Positions 10,815-22,400 are shown, counted from the first letter of the stretch. The stretch: DNA of 64,000 bases from Diphasiastrum complanatum (GCA_029204225.1 CM055102.1:2905528-2969527); one strand, 5' to 3'. The notes: generated from the letters alone by a model not told the origin. Program-made: numbers and translations.

Positions 10815-11250
10815 CTGAATACTATGAATATACAAATATAGTGAGGTGAGGCTTGTTGAACCTTCGAGATGGCGAGGCGCCAAACTAGGGTTCTTAACCT
10901 TTTCATAAGGGTTGAGTTTTGCGGCACTGATCTGATCGGCAATTTTAAGGCACTGCCCCTGATTCTCTGCTTCCTCTGCCAAAAAAAATCGACTATTGTA
11001 AGAAACCAAAAGCTAATAAGTGTATTGTAAAACAATACCAATGCCATCAACAAATATTCCGACCATTGGCAAATTCAAAGAGCGAAAGTAGCTTGACAAA
11101 TTAGTCAATCATCTCCAATGCTAGATTCTAAGAAGAATAAAATGAGGTTCTGTCTCCTTGCAAGGGTGCAAAATCTCATGAATTAAACACAACATTTCTT
11201 TGTATAAATCATGAATTTGCGGCACATTAAAGATAATACTTCTTTGCATT
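10815..11250. other. AT-rich DNA without a recognised gene
   Basis: Open frames on the minus strand (11053-10682) run through the tandem duplication and show no family signature. The LTR element to the right may extend into this stretch. Confidence 0.4.
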
Positions 11251-11438
11251 AACCATCTTGTGTAAAGCTGCAGTTGCTGGGAGTGTGAGAGCAAGTGAGG
11301 GAGAGGAGGTTGCCTGTGTGGACGGAATCACACCCATAGGATCAGAGCCCAAAGTGTCTGTCGTCACTGAGTTGCCTGCTGTTGCCGCTACTGCTTGCCT
11401 GCGTTGCTGGGCCTGGTGAAGTAAGGTCGCCTGCTGCT

Positions 11439-12197
11439 CTAGGACCTCCTTTGGGACATGAGATGGTTTATGGCTCCCTCCGGATTCAGCATATTTCGCC
11501 CCGATGTCGTTGGATAGAAGGTCATGAGGGACATCGGCTTCTGTGCTGATCGCCTCCCTTTCTGCTTCTTAGTAGGTGGGGCTGGTGAGACCGATTCTGT
11601 TGTTTGTTGGGGGGTGGCTCGCTTTTTTGTGCTTGGATAGAGATCATCCATCTCCTTGATGGCAGCAGCCGCCCTAGACCCCAATTGTTTGGTGACCAAC
11701 ATGTGGAGGAGATACCCACATTTGGTAGTTGGTTTTCTGGCTTTCAGAGCTCCGCACAACTCGTTCGATGGTATGCGATCCATCTTGGCGGTATGCACTT
11801 CGACCATGGTGATGAGGATTTCTGAGGCGGCCCGTAGACGGGGATCCGTGATGAGGTGGATGGCGATCCCGTCGTTGGTTTGGGGAATGGTTTTGCCATC
11901 CTCTGTCAGAAACTTTGTGAAGTACTTGGCATCATAGTTGGTGCCCTTTCCATGGATTGTCTCTCCGAGATTAGGGAAGCCAATGCTCTGAAGATCCCCA
12001 GGAGAGACTTTGATGATGGTATAGCTGCCAATCTTGGATGTAATCCGGAAAGTTTGGAATTCATCCGAATAGGTGGAGTAGGCTGCTCGGATGAGGCTCT
12101 CACTCTGCTGGTCCCAGAAAAGTATCAGATCAAAGCCAAGGTTTGTGAGGATATCCTTGGCCAGGGTGAGCTGCTCGGCGTAATTCTTTCTTGCCAA
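11439..12197 (-). CDS. Unrecognised 252-aa ORF inside an LTR-type element
   Basis: An uninterrupted frame starts MARKNYAEQLTLAKDIL and ends about 1 kb downstream, on the element strand, of an LTR and primer binding site. The N-terminal 150 residues look globular, with GSYTIIKVSPGDLQSIGFPN and MVEVHTAKMDRIPSNELCGA. The C-terminal third is basic and low-complexity (PPTKKQKGRRSAQK), ending in PTTSGRNMLNPEGAINHLMS. No retroviral zinc knuckle, protease or RT motif is visible. Position suggests a gag-like or accessory protein of a non-autonomous LTR retrotransposon, perhaps of the loosely defined plant transposon protein type. The function is unknown. It is long and intact compared with the ruined neighbours. 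Confidence 0.6.
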   Translation of the reverse strand: MARKNYAEQLTLAKDILTNLGFDLILFWDQQSESLIRAAYSTYSDEFQTFRITSKIGSYTIIKVSPGDLQSIGFPNLGETIHGKGTNYDAKYFTKFLTEDGKTIPQTNDGIAIHLITDPRLRAASEILITMVEVHTAKMDRIPSNELCGALKARKPTTKCGYLLHMLVTKQLGSRAAAAIKEMDDLYPSTKKRATPQQTTESVSPAPPTKKQKGRRSAQKPMSLMTFYPTTSGRNMLNPEGAINHLMSQRRS

Positions 12198-13199
12198 AAA
12201 GTGTGAACATTACACACACGGATAGGGCTATTGCAACCCCCTACAAATGGTAATATGTTGTCCAATTTTCAGCCTCGGAATGTGATCGGATCATCACAAA
12301 AAAATTAGCGCCTTCTTCCACACCTGGAAACAAGCAAAAAGAAGTGGATCTTCGCTTTGTAAAATCAGCAAGGGTGCTGATTTTTCAGCCAAATCAGAAG
12401 AATAGAAATTGCTTGTAGATGGGCGCCTTCCTGCAAAGGAGCAAATCTGAAAAATAGGGCAGCAGCGGACGAACGGAAGTAGGATAAACCTACACGGATG
12501 TGGGCGACCTAAAAGAAGTCCCGAAGAAGATAATTAATGGCGCCTTCCTGCAACCTGAAAAATCAGCAAACAACAACCTGATTTTTGGGCGCCCAAAATC
12601 CTGTTATCTTCTTTGATGTGTGGCGCTCATCGTTTGGGAATGCCAAAATTTGTTGCCCAATGTGTAATTTTTTTTCTTATCACCCAACATGGCTCATCAA
12701 GTTATTAGAATCAACTAGTTTCAAATCTAGTATATTTTGTTGCACCAATTATTGTTGACATTTGATCCCTATCACGTCACATAGCTCAAATCTGCTATCT
12801 ACCATTAAAGATAGTTGTATTTTTGGCCTTTATCACTCGAAATTGTCTATTGAGTGACGAAACCAATAGAATAGTGACTTCAAGACATTGAAATAGCTTG
12901 AATTTGGTACCTATCACTTGGAATAGTTCAAATTTGATGCCTAACGTGTGGTTTTGATGCTGATCACTCGACATGGCTGATCAAGGGATTAGACTCAACT
13001 AGTTTCAAATCTACTATGAATGAGATCTAATGACTTAGAAGATCTAGTAGAAGAGTTAGCAAATGGTTGCTTGTGAGCCTTTGAACGGAAAAGAGTCAAA
13101 AAATGGATCTTCACTCCAAAAAATCAGCAAAAGTGCTGAATTTTTGTTATCCCTCAGTGAAGACAATGTCTTTTGGTAAATCAAGCATAGAAGATCCAT
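12198..13199 (-). other. Untranslated leader of the LTR element
   Basis: This stretch between the primer site and the 252-aa ORF has no long frame. It carries a diverged internal repeat: GTGGATCTTCGCTTTGTAAA near 12345 and TGGATCTTCACTCCAAAAAA near 13103 are each followed by AATCAGCAA and GTGCTGA. Confidence 0.5.
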
Positions 13200-13212
13200 G
13201 GCTCTGATACCA
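13200..13212 (-). promoter_or_regulatory. Primer binding site (initiator Met-tRNA)
   Basis: The minus strand reads TGGTATCAGAGCC, the standard plant retrotransposon PBS, directly after the LTR end. Confidence 0.9.
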
Positions 13213-13613
13213 AGTAGGAAATCAAAGTGCCAAGATCCTTCTAACATTCAATCTCCATATACAAGAAGAAGAGGGAGAGGGTTAGGCGCCCTCAAGGAGA
13301 GAGAAAGTAGTAGCAATGCTTGAAAGGGAATGAATTACAAGTGAATAATGGGTACATATAAATAGGCCTTCCAAGGGCCTAGACTCTTCCAAACCCTAAG
13401 TTCTAGAACCTTCCACTAATTATAGGGACCCCCAAAAGTCAAGATAGGGCCTCTTAACATAATTAGACTTTACTTGGACCCACGAGTTATTACTAGACCA
13501 AAATTGGGTCCAACTTAGCTAAAACTAACTTAACATGGTCTAAATAATAAACCTAACCCATGGTTACACAAGTCTCGACCTTTTGGGTCAAAGTAACCTA
13601 TGGGAAACTAACA
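13213..13613 (-). repeat. LTR of a copia-like element, about 401 bp
   Basis: On the minus strand it starts TGTTAGTTTCCCATAGG and ends CCTACT just before the PBS. The final A expected of TG...CA is mutated. A TATA-like box, TATTTATATGTACCC, lies two-thirds of the way through. No second LTR was found at lower coordinates, so the element is 3'-truncated or rearranged. Confidence 0.75.
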
Positions 13614-13632
13614 TTATCATTTATTATTTTCG

Positions 13633-13635
<3 letters not shown>

Positions 13636-13668
<33 letters not shown>

Positions 13669-14230
13669 TATTAATGTCTTTTCCATGCCAAAAGGCATAT
13701 AAGACTAATGAGGTACATGTCAAGTGTGTAGTAACCATGGGAGCGCATAGAACGTCTCCAAAATTGAAATAAAGAAAACAACTAGTATCAACTAAATAAA
13801 CAACTAATCATCTGTGATCAAGATGTCAAGTCTGCTGCTGCTGGTGCTGGTGCTGTAGAAAGAAGTATTGCGAGCCGCAACATGAGAAGGCGCTGGGGCC
13901 CGCTGGTGTCGTCTATGAGCATGAGCGCGTGTAGTATGTCTCTGTCTCTGTATATGAGGTCTGGCTATCCTGGCAGTATGGGTAGTACACCGTCTTTGAT
14001 CTCTGTGGGCATGTAGGCGGCTGTCATCCTCGTCGTCGTAGTGGTCATCATCCTCAGGTACTGAGTCACGTGATCTCCGTCTAGTAAAGAATGAAGTGAT
14101 CAATGACTGAGAGGTAAGGTGCTGGGATGTCCCGTGTAGATCTCTCCGCAATATGGACATCTCATGTACCATCAACGCGACAGTTATGAACGGATCCACA
14201 AGTAATCTAGAAAGCAAGAAAAGGAGAGAC
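13636..14230 (-). mobile_element. LINE-D, 5'-truncated copy with intact 3' end
   Basis: From high to low coordinate it has the ORF2 C-terminus (frame 14217-13804, with DDDHYDDEDDSRLHAHRDQR and an Arg/His-rich tail), the 3' UTR (GGAGACGTTCTATGCGCTCC ... ACTTGACATGTACC), the consensus stem-loop, AATAAAGC and a 30-bp (TC)n tail written as GA on the plus strand. The RT core is absent, as expected for abortive target-primed reverse transcription. The 5' end near 14230 is approximate. Confidence 0.8.
13676..13705 (-). other. LINE 3'-terminal stem-loop (consensus form)
   Basis: Outer stem GTCTT/AAGAC and inner stem ATGCC/GGCAT with loop TTTT, followed by ATTAATAAAGC and (TC)n on the element strand. 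Confidence 0.8.
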
Positions 14231-14269
14231 TAAGGTTGCTAAAGGAGAGAGATCCATATCATAAGCTGA

Positions 14270-14490
14270 GAAATGAAAGTGACACTGGAGTCCTACTTAT
14301 ACCCAACAGGAAGCCCTAAAAAGGGGTCCAGAGGATAATAGTCAACTGGGAGGGAAAATAGTGCGCCCTCCAAGGTAATATGTCAATAAATAATAATAGG
14401 GCCCAAGGCCAACCATATAGTCTAAATGTCAGTAAACAATAAAATAGAGGGCCCAAGGCCTGCATATGCATAAAAAGTAAAGGTAAAGTA
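14270..14490. repeat. LTR/UTR-like repeat also present at 23830-24010
   Basis: Contains GGGAAAATAGTGCGCCCTCC and two blocks of GGGCCCAAGGCC separated by AT-rich sequence. A diverged copy lies at 23840-23970. It may belong to the 3' end of the chromovirus at 14586-18820, but the boundaries are not certain. Confidence 0.45.
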
Positions 14491-14585
14491 GGTGCGACTA
14501 GACATGGCGAATGTAAAGAGCCAAGTCCATAACTCTCCCCGACACAAAAAAAAGCCCCGCCATGAAATGAAGAGGCAACATAGGA

Positions 14586-15563
14586 TCAAGCAGCAGGTCC
14601 TGGTGTATCTGCAACTGTAACAGAGGAGTCAATAAGTGCAGCAAGAGCACGAGCCTGGTCCGCAAGTAAAGGTGTATGATAAAACACATCCATAGGCTCC
14701 CATGTGGCCTCCTCAACAGGACGACCATCCCATTGTACCAAAAACTGAATCTGCCGCCGGCGCCGACTATGATGAAGACGAACCTGTAGAATAGCAGCAG
14801 GTAGGAGGGGAAATAACTCTGGATCAGTAGGAAACTCGGCATCACGAAGAGCATCATCCTCAATAGCAGCACATAATAAACTAACATGGAATATATCACA
14901 GGCCCGTGTCGAAGAAGGAAGCTGCAACCGATATGTCACAGGACTAAGAACCTCCAATATGCGATAAGGTCCATAATAACGTGGTGCAAGCTTCTCAGTG
15001 GAAGCATGGCCCTGAATAAAGTGGTGTCGAGCAAAACCAAGGCGTAGATAAACCATATCCCCACCCTGAAACTGAACATGCCGTCGATGACGATCAACAG
15101 AAGTCTGGTACCGCTGCTGGACGTGCTGTAGATGTGTGCTAGCCTGAGAAATAAGCTCTCGAGCACTTGATAGAAAAGATGCAAGTGTAACAGGTGTATC
15201 CTCAGGAGGAAGAGGTATCCCAGGTAACAGGGGTGCATAACCATGAGATAATAAGAAGGGAGAGACACCAGTGCTGGTACTAACTGAGCTATTATAGCTA
15301 TACTCAGCTAAACATAGATGCTGATCCCAGTCCTTCCCTGAAGGAGTAACAAAATGGCGGAGATAATCCTCAAGGATCCGATTAAGGACCTCAGACTGTC
15401 CATCGGCAGTAGAGTGATAAGCAGAACCCATAAAAGACTGAACGTCTAGTATGCGCATAAGCTCTATCCAAAATGTAGGGGTAAACTTACTATCCCGATC
15501 AGAAAGGATAGTATGAGGAAATCCATGGAGGCGAAAGATCTCTGACAAGAATAAGCGTTCCAT
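14586..15563 (-). pseudogene. Integrase core, C-terminal domain and chromodomain
   Basis: The 325-codon frame starts after a one-base frameshift near 15563. It has [19 protein letters not shown] (second catalytic Asp), AYHSTADGQSEVLNRILEDY (catalytic Glu), the SH3-like segment LAPRYYGPYRILEVLSPVTY and the chromodomain FLVQWDGRPVEEATWEPMD. The chromodomain places it among chromoviruses, which use this module for chromatin-directed integration. The upstream integrase part is in another frame (15988-15605), so the protein is broken. Confidence 0.9.
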
Positions 15564-15604
15564 TGCTCAGCTGTAATAGTACTACGAGCCGGTATGAAAT
15601 GTGC

Positions 15605-15988
15605 CTACTTCGAAAACCTATCAACCACCGCCATACATGAATCATGACCACGTTGGGTATGGGGAAGGCCGAGAATAAAGTCCATAGAGATATCGGTCCA
15701 CTGGCGATGAGGGATAGGCCAACTCTGAAGCAAACCAACAGACTTAGCACGGGAGTACTTATTGCGGGCACAAAAAGTGCAGTTACGAATAAGAATGGCC
15801 AGCTCAGACTTCCTGGATGGCCAGTAAAAGTGGTCCTTAAGACGAGCATAAGACTTTTGAAACCCAAAATGGCCACCAATGGGGGAGGAATGAGCATCAG
15901 ACAATAACTGGGGACGAAGAGGCAAGGAGCTAGGCACCCAAAATGATAAAGACGGTGATTGACGATGGAGTAGATCTGGTGTGGACAA
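15605..15988 (-). pseudogene. Integrase zinc-binding (HHCC) and first catalytic segment
   Basis: HSSPIGGHFGFQKSYARLKD and CTFCARNK form the HHCC zinc site. DISMDFILGLPHTQRG supplies the first catalytic Asp, and VVDRFSK then runs into a stop. It continues in another frame into 15563-14586. Confidence 0.85.
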
Positions 15989-16018
15989 GAAGAAACAGGA
16001 GGTGCAGAACTATAAATA

Positions 16019-16713
16019 TCACGAAAGTCGGGACTCAATCTCAACAACAGCGAAAGAACATTTGGATAGTTTGGAAAACAAATGATGGTGAATGAGTAAC
16101 TGAAAGACAGACGTGAGATGAGACACATGCTCGTCAAGGGATGTACTAAAAATGAGAATGTCGTCGAAATAAACTAAAACACAATGACCAAGAAGTGGAC
16201 GCATAATGTTATTCATAACATTTTGGAATGTAGGAGGACCGTTAGTAACACCAAAAGGAAGCACACGAAACTCATATAAGCCAAGATGGGTACAAAAAGT
16301 AGTCTTATGTTCGTCAAAGGGGTGCATCCTAATCTGGTGATATCCAGAACGAAGGTCTATCTTGGAGAAAATCTGGTAAGTGCCAAGCCGATCAAATAGG
16401 TCATCCATGTGAGGGATAGGGTACTGGTTACGGATAGTGAGCTTATTGAGGGCACGATAACATCTTTCTTACTAACAAGGAGAACAGGGGCACCAAAGGG
16501 GCTATGGCTGGGAACAATAAGACCCTGGTCTAATAAAGCAGATATCTGAAGCTCAACCTCATCACGCTTAGACTTAGACATACAGTAGGGAGGACGGGAG
16601 GGAGGAGCAGACCCAGGGCGTAAATCAATGTGGTGGTTAACATCACGCAATGGTGGTAGCATCGTAGGTTCTGAAAATACATAAGCATACCGATGTAAGA
16701 GGTCCGATATCAC
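16019..16713 (-). pseudogene. Reverse transcriptase, truncated
   Basis: The entry segment (16713-16470) has HHIDLRPGSAPPSRPPYCMS and SPFGAPVLLVSKKD. The expected GxxRxCVDY block is deleted and the frame shifts at about 16465. The second frame has [35 protein letters not shown] and the catalytic VYFDDILIFS. It stops after KLSKCSFAVVEIES, exactly where the thumb and RNase H should begin. Confidence 0.85.
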
Positions 16714-16767
16714 CTGAGGAACAGCTGGTGGTGGTGAAATGGCGACTAAAGGAGCTGCTGTAGCACG

Positions 16768-17664
16768 CTATACACATAAGAGAGCCGCACAATGAGCCTT
16801 AGGTAGGCTACGCATAAACTGTTTTCCATTGATCAACTGATAATCGTCCTGGGAATCGATGCCAACAAGGGAGTGGGTAACTGAATCCTGCACAAAAGTG
16901 AGTGTCAACCATGTCAAATCCAATGTAACGGCACCAAGAGAAGCAAACCAATCAGCACCAAGAATAAGATCATAGAGCTCCATGGGAATAATATAAAGAT
17001 CCGCCTGTCCAGAAAAATTCCCAATGCGGTATGCCAAGCCCTGGAACATCTGAGAGCTAGAGAAAGAATGAGAACTGGCAACCTCAACATTGAGAGGCTG
17101 TGGTACAGAAATAGGTGAAGCACGGATCCGACTGGAGATGTAACTGCTGATAAAGGAATGTGTGCTGCCTGTATCCACTAAAGCAATATATTCCCGTCCA
17201 GTAATGCATATGTGCAACCGAATGGAGCGAGGACCAGGACGCCCAATCCAGGTAGCATAAGCAAGCTGGGCATGGCAAGTAGCTGGTAGGAGGTCAGAAG
17301 AAGGCTCAGAAACAGGATCAAGGTCATCGGAGATATGGATATAGATATCAGAATCGTCAGTATCAGTGCCCTCATGATAGAAAACAGCAGTAGTAGTAAG
17401 AGGAGTCTGGCGACAATCACGAGCAAGGTAGTTTGGACTCTTACAACGGAAACAAAGACGTTTTTGTTGAATGTCGACAAACTTTGCGGAAGTGTAACGG
17501 CGGACAAAAGTAGGGCGAGGAATAGGAGGACGTGTGGTAGAAGGAGCAATAGAGGAGGAAGGCAATGTAGGGGGTGGAGTAGAAACTGAGGGGGGACGAG
17601 GGCGGGAAAAACGGGAAAATGGTGTATCAAGGTACTTATGCTGTAGAGTACTAGCAAGGGACAT
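16768..17664 (-). pseudogene. Gag C-terminus, zinc knuckle and aspartic protease
   Basis: The knuckle reads CFRCKSPNYLARDC, with Tyr in place of the zinc-binding His. The protease site is ALVDTGSTHSFISSYIS and a later LILGADWFASLGAVTLD. The frame ends at a TAG near 16768 that sits inside pol, followed by recognisable sequence. Confidence 0.85.
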
Positions 17665-18435
17665 AGCATCAAAAAGAGTATGGGGTCGAAAAGATGCGAC
17701 ATCATAGCGTAATGCACCTCGAAGTCCTGCAATGTAGCGTGAGATGAGCTCAGCAGGCTATAAGTCTGAAAAGAGGTAAGATAGCTCTGTGAACTGATCT
17801 GTGTAGGAAGCCAGGTCGCTAGTATGAGTGAGATTACAAAAGAGATCATGTTGGCGACTCAGCCACTGAGGGTCAATCATAGCATGGCGAAGGTCGCGGC
17901 GAAAAGATGGCCAGAAATGCATCCCCTCCCGATCAGGATCAGAACGAAAAACCTGCCACCAAGTGGCAGCCCGACCATCTAAATGTAAGGCGGCTAACTG
18001 GATCTTCTGAACATCAATCTTAGGGTAGATCTAGAAATAAGTATCAAGCTTAGCAAACCGATTCTCTAGAAGATTCCCATCAGAGGAACCAAAATAGGTA
18101 GTAAGCTGTATCCGGTCATGGAAATCATGAGCAAAGTGTGGCTCAGGACCTGTCGGACGTGAAAAGGGGTGAAATCCAGGAGGTGGAGGAGCCGGAATGG
18201 GAGGTCCACCAAAGTGGCCGCCAGGATAACTGGATGACGATGGTTTCCCGAGGATAGGCGTCATAGGAGCCTTGGCAGGACCATGAGGCTGTAATGCGTC
18301 AAACTGGGACTGAAATGAGGCAAGATTGGTCATGACAGTACCTAAACGAGAAGAGAGGCTAGAAATAGCAGCGTCCATGGCCTGACGAATATGATCTGTG
18401 AATTTTGCATGCTTTGTGCTCCCAAACCACTGCAC
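17665..18435 (-). pseudogene. Gag capsid region
   Basis: The frame starts MQWFGSTKHAKFTDHIRQ (18435). After stops near 18031 and 17758 it continues with IQLAALHLDGRAATWWQVF, the typical plant Ty3 gag motif, and SRYIAGLRGALRYDVASF. All pieces share one frame, so the two stops are the only visible lesions here. Confidence 0.8.
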
Positions 18436-18800
18436 CTCTTGCCAAACATCTTCACAAGCACTTTATTGATGTCATGTAGATAAAATTGAAGCTTCATTTC
18501 CTGGTCAAGAAATGAGTAAAAACAACTGATATGATAGCTCAAAAACTGTCAAGCTAACAGTTTTCACCAGACTTCTCCATTTTCCTCACTGTTTGAACTT
18601 GACAAACACTCTCTCCTACCACTGAACTCTTAGTAGTGCTCTTTAAAGCACGCTTCAGTGCTTTACAGCTTGCAAAATGCCCAAAATTGGACATTTCCTG
18701 ACTAACTTGCTTCTCCTCGTTCACCTCCTATGAGGGACTATCTCACCTCAGTGTGGAGCCTGTGACAAACCAAATCCACTGAGCAGGCACTCAGGATCAT

Positions 18801-18815
18801 AGAAGCTCTGATACC
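18801..18815 (-). promoter_or_regulatory. Primer binding site of the decayed chromovirus
   Basis: The minus strand reads GGTATCAGAGCTTC preceded by TTTGACAC, close to the initiator-Met-tRNA site. The 5' LTR should lie to the right (18816 to roughly 19200), but its outer end was not found. Confidence 0.65.
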
Positions 18816-19282
18816 GTGTCAAAAAAGCAACCACGATAAAATATGAAAAGTAGAAGCACAAGCCACTAAGCCACCAAAAGTGGAAAATCACATTGAAACT
18901 ATTAGAGAGAGAAAGTACAATAGACCACAATGGACGCTAGTCAAGATAAAGTAATAGAAACAAAGATAGATTATGTAAAATGAACATTGACTTTCTGAGA
19001 TTTCCACAGGCAACTCATGATCTCCTCACTTGAATGTTCTGAACATACATTAAGCACACTTAAAATTCCTTACAGGATTCCAATATGATTTATTGTCATC
19101 AAGTGTTATCTAGAAGGAGCTTCACTGCTATATATGTTGAGCGTTGATGTCAAGAACACACATAATGGATTTTTGACCAATTTGCACCCTGTGCACTCAT
19201 CAAAACTCTTGCAAAAAGCTCCAAACCATCACTTAAACAAACAACAATAACAAAATGGGAAAAGTCAAAACAGGATTTGTAC

Positions 19283-19439
19283 CGTCAAGCCATTAGCATT
19301 ACAATGCTCAACTATGTGGCGTGTTCCATATGCAATGCTCTGAATGGCTGCAAGGTAGAGAACGGCAAGACTCACTTCAGTACTGTCCAGAGTTAAGCCA
19401 CAGATTGCTCCTCTGGCTTTTGGATCTGCCAAAGGCGAC
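19283..19439 (-). CDS. FGGY kinase exon 11 (last one found)
   Basis: [20 protein letters not shown] and [18 protein letters not shown], residues 460-512. Donor ACG|GTACAA. No downstream exon was recognised to the window start. Confidence 0.92.
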
Positions 19440-22400
19440 CTAGACAATTGCCAAGGATCCATATGAATATCCTCATGTACCTTAAAAGACATGGAATATG
19501 GCATATTGGCTTGCACACTTAGCAAAAAAAGCTCTCTTTGTTCTTTGCAATTTCTTGAAGACGCAATCTAAGCTCAATCTGCAAAAGCTCTAGTGCAGAC
19601 AAATCCTTAAAAGGATTATTACATCTTTGTGCATGAAAATGAACCATTCTTACCTATTTCCATGAAAATCAGGGAGCACATGTAAGTCTTTTGTCAAAGC
19701 ACCCAGAAATGGGACTGCTGGATCAGCTGCGAGTTTTTCTAATATACCATTTAGGAGCTCAAAGATTGAAATTCCTACCATCCACCAGAAACAGATCGTA
19801 ATAAGAATGCTATAGATACAAACTGTTGTGTCTACGTAGATTTACTAGCATTCTCAACTAATTGTGCAAATTTTTCATCCATTTGTATAATGCAACTTAC
19901 TCTGCGAAGCTGCACGGTTTGCAAGCAGTGGAGCTGCTGCATGGTTTTCAATGATATGATCCAAGAGAGCACCAGTAGCACTTTGGCCGCCTTCTGTCAG
20001 CCAAAATCCAGGCACCATTGCTGCAAAAACACAATTTTAGGGGACTTAATAACCACTAAGAGTATTGTTTTCAAAACTAAAGGTAAACTAATATTGAGTG
20101 TTTTTTGAACAGCTGTGCTTACCATAAAGAAAGGCATCACCTCTTTCAACTGAAACAGAATTCTCTGGCAAAAACTCCCAGCATACTGATGTAAAGAACA
20201 TATAATACCTGACCAATATGGACCCCAGACCCCAGGAATGAAGAGCCTCTTTTGAGAAACTGCCATATGGCAAGTGGATGTCCCACAAACCAGGACCATC
20301 CTGTGACATAATGCCACATCTGCATCCAATTTTTCACATGTGACATGTAGCTCGGATGAAGGGACTGATGATACTTGATTTGGGTTCATCCTTGTCTCTT
20401 CATCGTGAGAAAGTGAAAGGTCAGATGCTGCCTGCGTCAGTATAGTTGATCTGTGCACACCTTCCATCACTCCGACTCCACCAGCATGAGCATCAATCAG
20501 TGAAGTTCCAACTGGGGTCCCTTCAAGCAACCCAAGCTCCTGAAGAAAATGTGAAACTTAATAGATTAAGATCAATCAAAATCATGCCAAAAACCAGATA
20601 TAGTTGGAAATACTCTAAGGGGTCTAGTCGTGATAAAGAAACTCAATATTTCTCTTTCTGGCAATAAAGGTGTTATGTACCAATATATATGCCACCTTGA
20701 ATCTGTTTAAAGCCAATCTATGTAAAAACAACTCCAAACGTGGCTCTGATAAGGTGAGCACGATAAGATTAAATAACAGCAAAAGCATCTCCTGTCCAAT
20801 ATTGATCCTATTTCTGAATACTAGAACGGAGTAACAAACTATTAAGCTTCAACAGAAAATAGTTCTTGCCTTTGCAGCCAATGCGGTCAGGCCAGTACCC
20901 AGTGGATGACCTGGTGATGCAACGTTTCTTCCTGAAAAGAAGGTCACTTCTGAGAAAGTCATAATCTGTTGCTACAAACCAAACAAAAATTGCTAACTAG
21001 CATCTTATGTTTGAATCCGCTAAGCTTAAGTTTATATTGATTCAAAGCTCCCGAAGGTACATGTACACTGTAAATTGTTGATCTGCCAAATAATAAGACA
21101 ATCATTTCAGGAAACTTTGATGAAGGTACAGATAAGCGTCAAAGAGTTTAAACTAGACAAAATGGTACGAAATATAAGGAAACTTTGATCAGGGTACAGA
21201 TAAGTGTCCAACAGTCTAAACTAGTACAAAATATGTGATTCCTATTGTGCTAAGAGCCAATTCCAATGCTTTATTTGATTTCTACAGTGTGCTTCGGGTG
21301 TGTCACTCCTGCTGCAACAATCCTTGAAGGGAACGATTTTAGAAACTGAGGCTAACTTACCCCCTTCTTCGTGGCAATCTCCCTTCCATATCGCCACCCA
21401 CCTTTCAGCTCGTGGGCTAACCTCCCTCCCATCAGCCTGCAGAGGCCTGTCCCATCGCATCCGGACCCAGGCTGCTGCATTAGGAGCCCCAAGCTCAGCA
21501 GCAGCTGCTACTGATAGGACTATGATCCATCTACACCACCCCCCCCCCACTTCGCTTTTTCTCCGTGACTTCCTCTGGGCCCCTCTCTATAACCTCTGTG
21601 TTTCTTATTTCTAGATTTTTTTCCTCTTCTACATTACTCTTGACAGTAGGTTAAAGCAAGTCGGTGGATGCTCAGATTAAAGGAAGCTGGTGGATGTTTT
21701 GATTCAAGAAAGTCTGAAGATGAAACATCTACCGGATGTGATACTTTGCTTCTGGAACATCTGAACTTGCCTAGAACAAATTGCCAACAGTACTTCACTT
21801 AAGCTAAAGACTCCAAGGACATATGGTTTGAAGATCACAAGGCTGCAACAACAGTCCTTAACGATGACAGAATGGTGCCTTATATCTCACACGAACATTG
21901 TTTTAATTGAAAAATTATCATTATATCATTCTTTTGGTTGAAAAGGGTTTAATTTGCAATTTATTGAGCTGGAGCATTCTTTTCGTAGTATAATTCATCT
22001 TTTGTGAGATGATCATTGGGATGCATACAAAGTCCATTTTGACCATATAGAAATCAAGATATTGAGGTCAAACAAAGGAATATTTTGTTTTTGGCTATAC
22101 AAAATTGTAATCTCAAAGCTTGGTCAAAACGGGGGATATTCTATTTCTGTTCTATAAGGTCTTGCTCGTGACACTTTCATATTCCTTAATTTCCCAAGTT
22201 CGAGCCCCCCTTGAAACCAAGATGCATATTCCTTGATTTCAAAGATCCAAGGGTTGTTGGTTAGCTTGGCATCCAAAGTTTCTTTGGTCCCAGGTTCAAG
22301 CCCCCCCTTGAAATCCGAGATGCATATTTCTTAGTTTCGTCAATCTACAGCATTTTCAAGCCCCCCCAAGCTCTGTAGGGCAGCACGACACTGAGGATTT

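Larger units (their letters stand above)
14586..18826 (-). mobile_element. Decayed chromovirus (Ty3/gypsy), gag-pol without RNase H
   Basis: On the minus strand the order is primer site (18801-18815), gag (18435-17250), zinc knuckle and protease (17664-16768), RT (16713-16019), integrase (15988-14586) and a C-terminal chromodomain. At least three in-frame TAG codons stand where Gln is expected in gag and pol. There is a short deletion in the RT start and frameshifts in integrase. The RT thumb, connection and RNase H are missing as a block near 16020. LTRs could not be delimited. Confidence 0.9.

Noticed and set aside
21242-21550. A 102-aa minus-strand protein in intron 6
   Set aside because: GC-rich and open, but no start context, splice signals or recognisable domain; left as an unexplained block.
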